Shown here: positions 61,444-64,000 of the stretch, piece after piece
Position numbering within the stretch: the stretch's first letter is position 1
Layout: each line of letters begins with the position of its first letter
DNA from: Bacteroidales bacterium
GTDB taxonomy: Bacteria; Bacteroidota; Bacteroidia; Bacteroidales; UBA932
Length of the DNA: 64,000 nt
Direction: 5' to 3'
Assembly (NCBI GenBank): GCA_009777095.1
Contig: WRMN01000003.1
Location: 62,001-126,000 of the forward strand
Notes under the pieces: generated by a model
Databases searched by the model: none
What the model saw: only the letters and a program-made list of their open reading frames with translations
Told to the model about the DNA's origin: nothing
Position numbers and translations under genes: made by a program

Positions 61444-62223
61444 ATGAGGAAAATAATTTTATCTTTGGCACTATGTGTAAATTTCGCTATTGGCTATGCA
61501 CAAAGCGAAAACGGTATTATTCCATTGGTTATGCACAATGCACAGAATGGAAAAACCTATTTGGGTGAATGGATTTATGTTGATGCGCATAACAATTTTG
61601 TTGGCGCCTCTTTTGCCCCATTAGGAGAAGTTGATAGTATCAGCCTAAAAACTGATATTCCCACTATTGGGTGGACAAACAAAATTGCCGCCGCTCCACA
61701 AACAGGAATAGCGGCTTATTTTAAGGGAAGGTACTACATTATTTACGTAGATAACTATGTAGTAAGTATCAGAAATGCAATTATGGGCGTGAGAATAAGA
61801 TACAGGCATTTGACTGAAAATATAGCAAACAGTATAATTGCAGATAGTAAACAGCCTACGATTTTTATAGCTGATGATGAGAATACTTTCGGTAAAAGCA
61901 GCAGCATTATTGCGGATAAAGTAAAAACAGAACTTGCCAAAAACGGTTATTCATTAACGCAAAATGCTGTGCAAAGCCATTATCAACTCTATATTAAGGC
62001 AAGCACACGGCAAATTAACAGCGACAATAATTTTAACTATTGCTATGCTGATATAACCGTAGAGTTGTTTAATACATTGACAGGCAATAGCGAATATTTT
62101 GAAGATTTCTCACAAAAGGGAGTTTCCACTTCGCGCGACCGTGCTGCGCGCGAAGCGCTTACAGACGCGTCAACTGTTATAAATGAAAAAATCTTATCAT
62201 TCATACTTAAAAACAAAGAATAA
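61444..62223 (+). CDS. Exported protein with LPP20-like C-terminal region
   Basis: A 259-residue exported protein with a signal peptide (MRKIILSLALCVNFAIGYAQ). The C-terminal half (about 135-255) has an alternating beta/alpha pattern, including PTIFIADDENTFGKSS, YCYADITVELFNTLTG and ARDRAAREALTDAS-like helix, resembling LPP20/FlgT-type envelope domains. It overlaps the next gene by one base (TAATG), so the two are one operon. The first half was not recognised. Confidence 0.65.
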   Translation: MRKIILSLALCVNFAIGYAQSENGIIPLVMHNAQNGKTYLGEWIYVDAHNNFVGASFAPLGEVDSISLKTDIPTIGWTNKIAAAPQTGIAAYFKGRYYIIYVDNYVVSIRNAIMGVRIRYRHLTENIANSIIADSKQPTIFIADDENTFGKSSSIIADKVKTELAKNGYSLTQNAVQSHYQLYIKASTRQINSDNNFNYCYADITVELFNTLTGNSEYFEDFSQKGVSTSRDRAAREALTDASTVINEKILSFILKNKE

Positions 62224-63575
62224 TGAAGAAAATAATTATCACATTGTTTGCGATAATGTGCCTTACAGCCGTATTTGGACAGGAGAAAACCAAACTTGCA
62301 GTATATGTACATGGTGATGCCAGAGAAGCAGAGAAAAAAGTAGTGGGTGCCAGAATAATTTCAACCATAGTGAAAAGTGATAAATATGCAGCAGTAGAAC
62401 GCACTGCTGATTTTCTTGCCGAACTTAGCCGAGAACAAGGTTATCAATACTCAGGAAGTGTGGACGACGGGCAAATAATAAAACTTGGTAAGCAATTCGG
62501 AGTTAAAATGGTATGCGTAGCAGATGTTGGAGGCTCTGATTTATTTGCACGTATGATAGATATAGAAACGGGTTTGGTTGCTTCAGTCAGTGGGAGGCAT
62601 GGAGTTAGTTTATCTAACTTGGACAATTTAATAAGCAATGCAAACGCTTTGATTGAAAATCTATTACAGAATGTAACAACTACTGTTGATAAGCAAAAGA
62701 TAGCCATTTATGTAACTAAAAGCAGCGACAGTTATAAAGCCAAACGTGTGAATTATCAACTAATAGAAAATATTACGAACACAGGAGTATTTATAACAGT
62801 AGATAGAACTTCTGATTTTCTTGCTGAACTCAAGTATCAAGGCTCCGGTAATGTAGATGATAGGCAATTAAGCCGTTTAGGAAAACAATTTGGAGTAAAC
62901 TTAGTTTGCGTAATTGATATTACAAGCATAGGGAATGATACCTACACAACGGTACGCATTATAAATGTCGAAACAGGAATGATTATTGCTACGTCTGAGA
63001 AAAAAGGATGGAATAGCTACAGGGTATCTTCAGATCATAGAAATGAACAATATGTAACATGGAGCGGAGAATATAGTTATTATAGCGAGACATGGGAGAA
63101 TTATTATTACCTAAATGTATTTAACAAAAATCTTGATGAGATAACAGCAGAACTTATGCAACAACTTGGAGTTTATGTTTGTATTAAAAAAGACCAAAGA
63201 AAAAGTCAATTTGAATGCTGTACTGGTTTAACAGAATACGATGGTTTTTGCAGAGACTTTAGCGGTGGCATGGCTGCTTATTGGGTAAAACACGATTTGG
63301 GAGTAGAAGTGATGTATAAAGATATTACAGTTACAGGGAAAGATGTAAAAAATAAGAAAAATGCCCTTTGCCCCGTAGGCTGGCGCCTTCCTACTTCTGC
63401 AGAATTTAAAAAAATGGATAAAGTAAAAGGATTTAATATTAATCAAAACAGATACATAACTTTCGATTCAAGGGCTAAAGGTAGATATATACAGAGAAGT
63501 TCTTCCGGCAGCTATTACTACTACTACAAGGTACAGGTGGGGGAAGATTATCGTGTTAGATGTGTAAAAGATTGA
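62223..63575 (+). CDS. Exported protein with duplicated domain and C-terminal FISUMP domain
   Basis: A 450-residue exported protein: signal peptide (about 1-19), then two homologous domains (about 24-124 and 159-260) sharing the phrases DFLAEL, VDD-QxxxLGKQFGV, VCVxD and E-TGxxxAxS, and a C-terminal FISUMP domain (from about 370, ALCPVGWRLPTSAEFKKMD to RCVKD). FISUMP domains occur in secreted paralogous proteins of Bacteroidota and Fibrobacteres. The duplicated domain resembles CsgG/LpoB-like envelope folds. Coupled to the preceding gene. Function unknown. Confidence 0.75.
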   Translation: MKKIIITLFAIMCLTAVFGQEKTKLAVYVHGDAREAEKKVVGARIISTIVKSDKYAAVERTADFLAELSREQGYQYSGSVDDGQIIKLGKQFGVKMVCVADVGGSDLFARMIDIETGLVASVSGRHGVSLSNLDNLISNANALIENLLQNVTTTVDKQKIAIYVTKSSDSYKAKRVNYQLIENITNTGVFITVDRTSDFLAELKYQGSGNVDDRQLSRLGKQFGVNLVCVIDITSIGNDTYTTVRIINVETGMIIATSEKKGWNSYRVSSDHRNEQYVTWSGEYSYYSETWENYYYLNVFNKNLDEITAELMQQLGVYVCIKKDQRKSQFECCTGLTEYDGFCRDFSGGMAAYWVKHDLGVEVMYKDITVTGKDVKNKKNALCPVGWRLPTSAEFKKMDKVKGFNINQNRYITFDSRAKGRYIQRSSSGSYYYYYKVQVGEDYRVRCVKD

Positions 63576-63880
63576 TAATTTGTGGCTTCAATGCCTTTTT
63601 TAAAAGGCAAGGCTGAAAGCCTTATATATCCCATCCTAAAAACGCCTTGGGCTAATGATGTGCACAAACGTAAATTGCAAGTATGGACACAAAATATTAG
63701 AAATCAGAACATCACGAGAAATACTAAGTTAAATTATTTTTTTAAATCATTTATTTTTGTAATTTGTAATGTTCAATCTGCAACACTTTTTAGGACTCGT
63801 CATTAAATTTAAAGGCTCAAATCTTGCATTTATTTCGTAATTTAAAAAAGAATTGCTATATTTGCAGAAAACCTTGTGTT
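63576..63880. other. Gene-free stretch before the guanylyltransferase gene
   Basis: No convincing gene. About 63730-63766 is a copy of the leader at 61352-61389 (TTATTTTTGTAATTT shared). A GCCTTTTTAAAAGGC hairpin lies near the start, about 63594-63608, and could terminate the secreted-pair operon. A TATATTTG box (63857-63864) precedes the next gene. Confidence 0.5.
63857..63864 (+). promoter_or_regulatory. Promoter -7 element, TATATTTG
   Basis: TAnnTTTG match 16 bases before the ATG at 63881, showing that the guanylyltransferase gene starts its own transcript. Confidence 0.6.
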
Positions 63881-64000
63881 ATGAATACGAATTTTTATTG
63901 TGTAATCATGGCAGGCGGTATAGGCAGCCGCTTTTGGCCTATCAGCCGTAATCTTCGCCCCAAGCAATTCTTAGATATATTAGGCACCGGAAGAACTTTT
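63881..64000 (+). CDS. manC: Mannose-1-phosphate guanylyltransferase (5' part)
   Basis: The first 40 residues, [20 protein letters not shown], then [20 protein letters not shown], are present; the gene runs off the window. The nucleotide-binding motif GGIGSRFWP and the PKQF segment are characteristic of sugar-phosphate nucleotidyltransferases that make GDP-mannose. It lacks any N-terminal extension. GDP-mannose feeds fucose and mannose in surface glycans. Confidence 0.9.
   Translation, partial: MNTNFYCVIMAGGIGSRFWPISRNLRPKQFLDILGTGRTF

Noticed and set aside
63582-63806. 74-codon forward frame before the guanylyltransferase gene
   Set aside because: It crosses a hairpin and a copied leader segment, with no domain or good start.

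Overview
The window is chromosomal DNA from a member of the Bacteroidota, most likely the order Bacteroidales. The evidence is the repeated promoter element TAnnTTTG (often with TTG 19-20 bases upstream), the near absence of Shine-Dalgarno sequences except before rpsU, a complete nqrABCDEF operon, and many Bacteroidota-type proteins: DUF4834, DUF6722 and DUF5053 proteins, a PCMD lipoprotein, a FISUMP-domain protein, an outer-membrane beta-barrel TonB-type receptor, and an alpha-2-macroglobulin/PBP1C pair. A flavodiiron protein and an ADP-forming acyl-CoA synthetase fit an anaerobic or microaerophilic fermenter. Genus cannot be fixed from the sequence.

Layout. 1-4.0 kb: the end of a YggS-type PLP protein, then rpsU-xerC-hpf, facing grpE-dnaJ. 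4.2-4.9 kb: a hicAB toxin-antitoxin pair whose 59-residue toxin is easily missed. 4.9-7.7 kb: a flavodiiron protein, a zinc-ribbon membrane protein and an RsmI-like methyltransferase. 7.7-13.5 kb: the Na+-translocating NADH:quinone reductase operon, reverse strand. 13.5-19.4 kb: a reverse-strand operon of an anchored envelope protein, DUF4834, an MsbA-like exporter and an acyl-CoA ligase. 19.5-21.7 kb: small secreted and membrane proteins. 21.7-26.5 kb: mnmE, an RlmI-type methyltransferase between two copies of a transposase remnant, prmA and tpiA. 26.5-36.5 kb: a metal-chelate ABC importer pair, acyl-CoA synthetase, nitrilase, a thioredoxin-fold protein, miaA and a TonB-type receptor. 36.6-38.2 kb: tRNA-Gln and a roughly 1.5-kb islet apparently inserted at it. 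38.2-46.1 kb: PBP1C and an alpha-2-macroglobulin. 46.2-49.7 kb: an AAA/DUF4143 ATPase behind a perfect 52-bp palindrome, a nest of GC-rich hairpins, an Lcl-domain protein, pth and rplY. 49.9-55.6 kb: ilvE, an endonuclease/phosphatase-fold protein, a PCMD lipoprotein and a beta-barrel partner. 55.6-61.1 kb: the ftsH-cdsA-psd-AI-2E operon and divergent birA. 61.1-64 kb: a 6S-like structured RNA, two secreted proteins and the start of a mannose-1-phosphate guanylyltransferase gene.

Most of the window is housekeeping: translation, tRNA modification, protein quality control, envelope and lipid synthesis, and sodium bioenergetics. The more unusual content lies in small or non-coding elements: the tRNA-Gln islet with a partial copy of the tRNA 3' end at its far edge, the 52-bp palindrome over the ATPase promoter, repeat-derived in-frame insertions in two conserved genes, the hicAB operator, the consensus ribosome-binding site on rpsU, and the 6S-like RNA. 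I found no CRISPR array, intact transposon, prophage or recognisable new multi-gene defence system. All functional assignments are from reading motifs and family resemblance; no database search was run.
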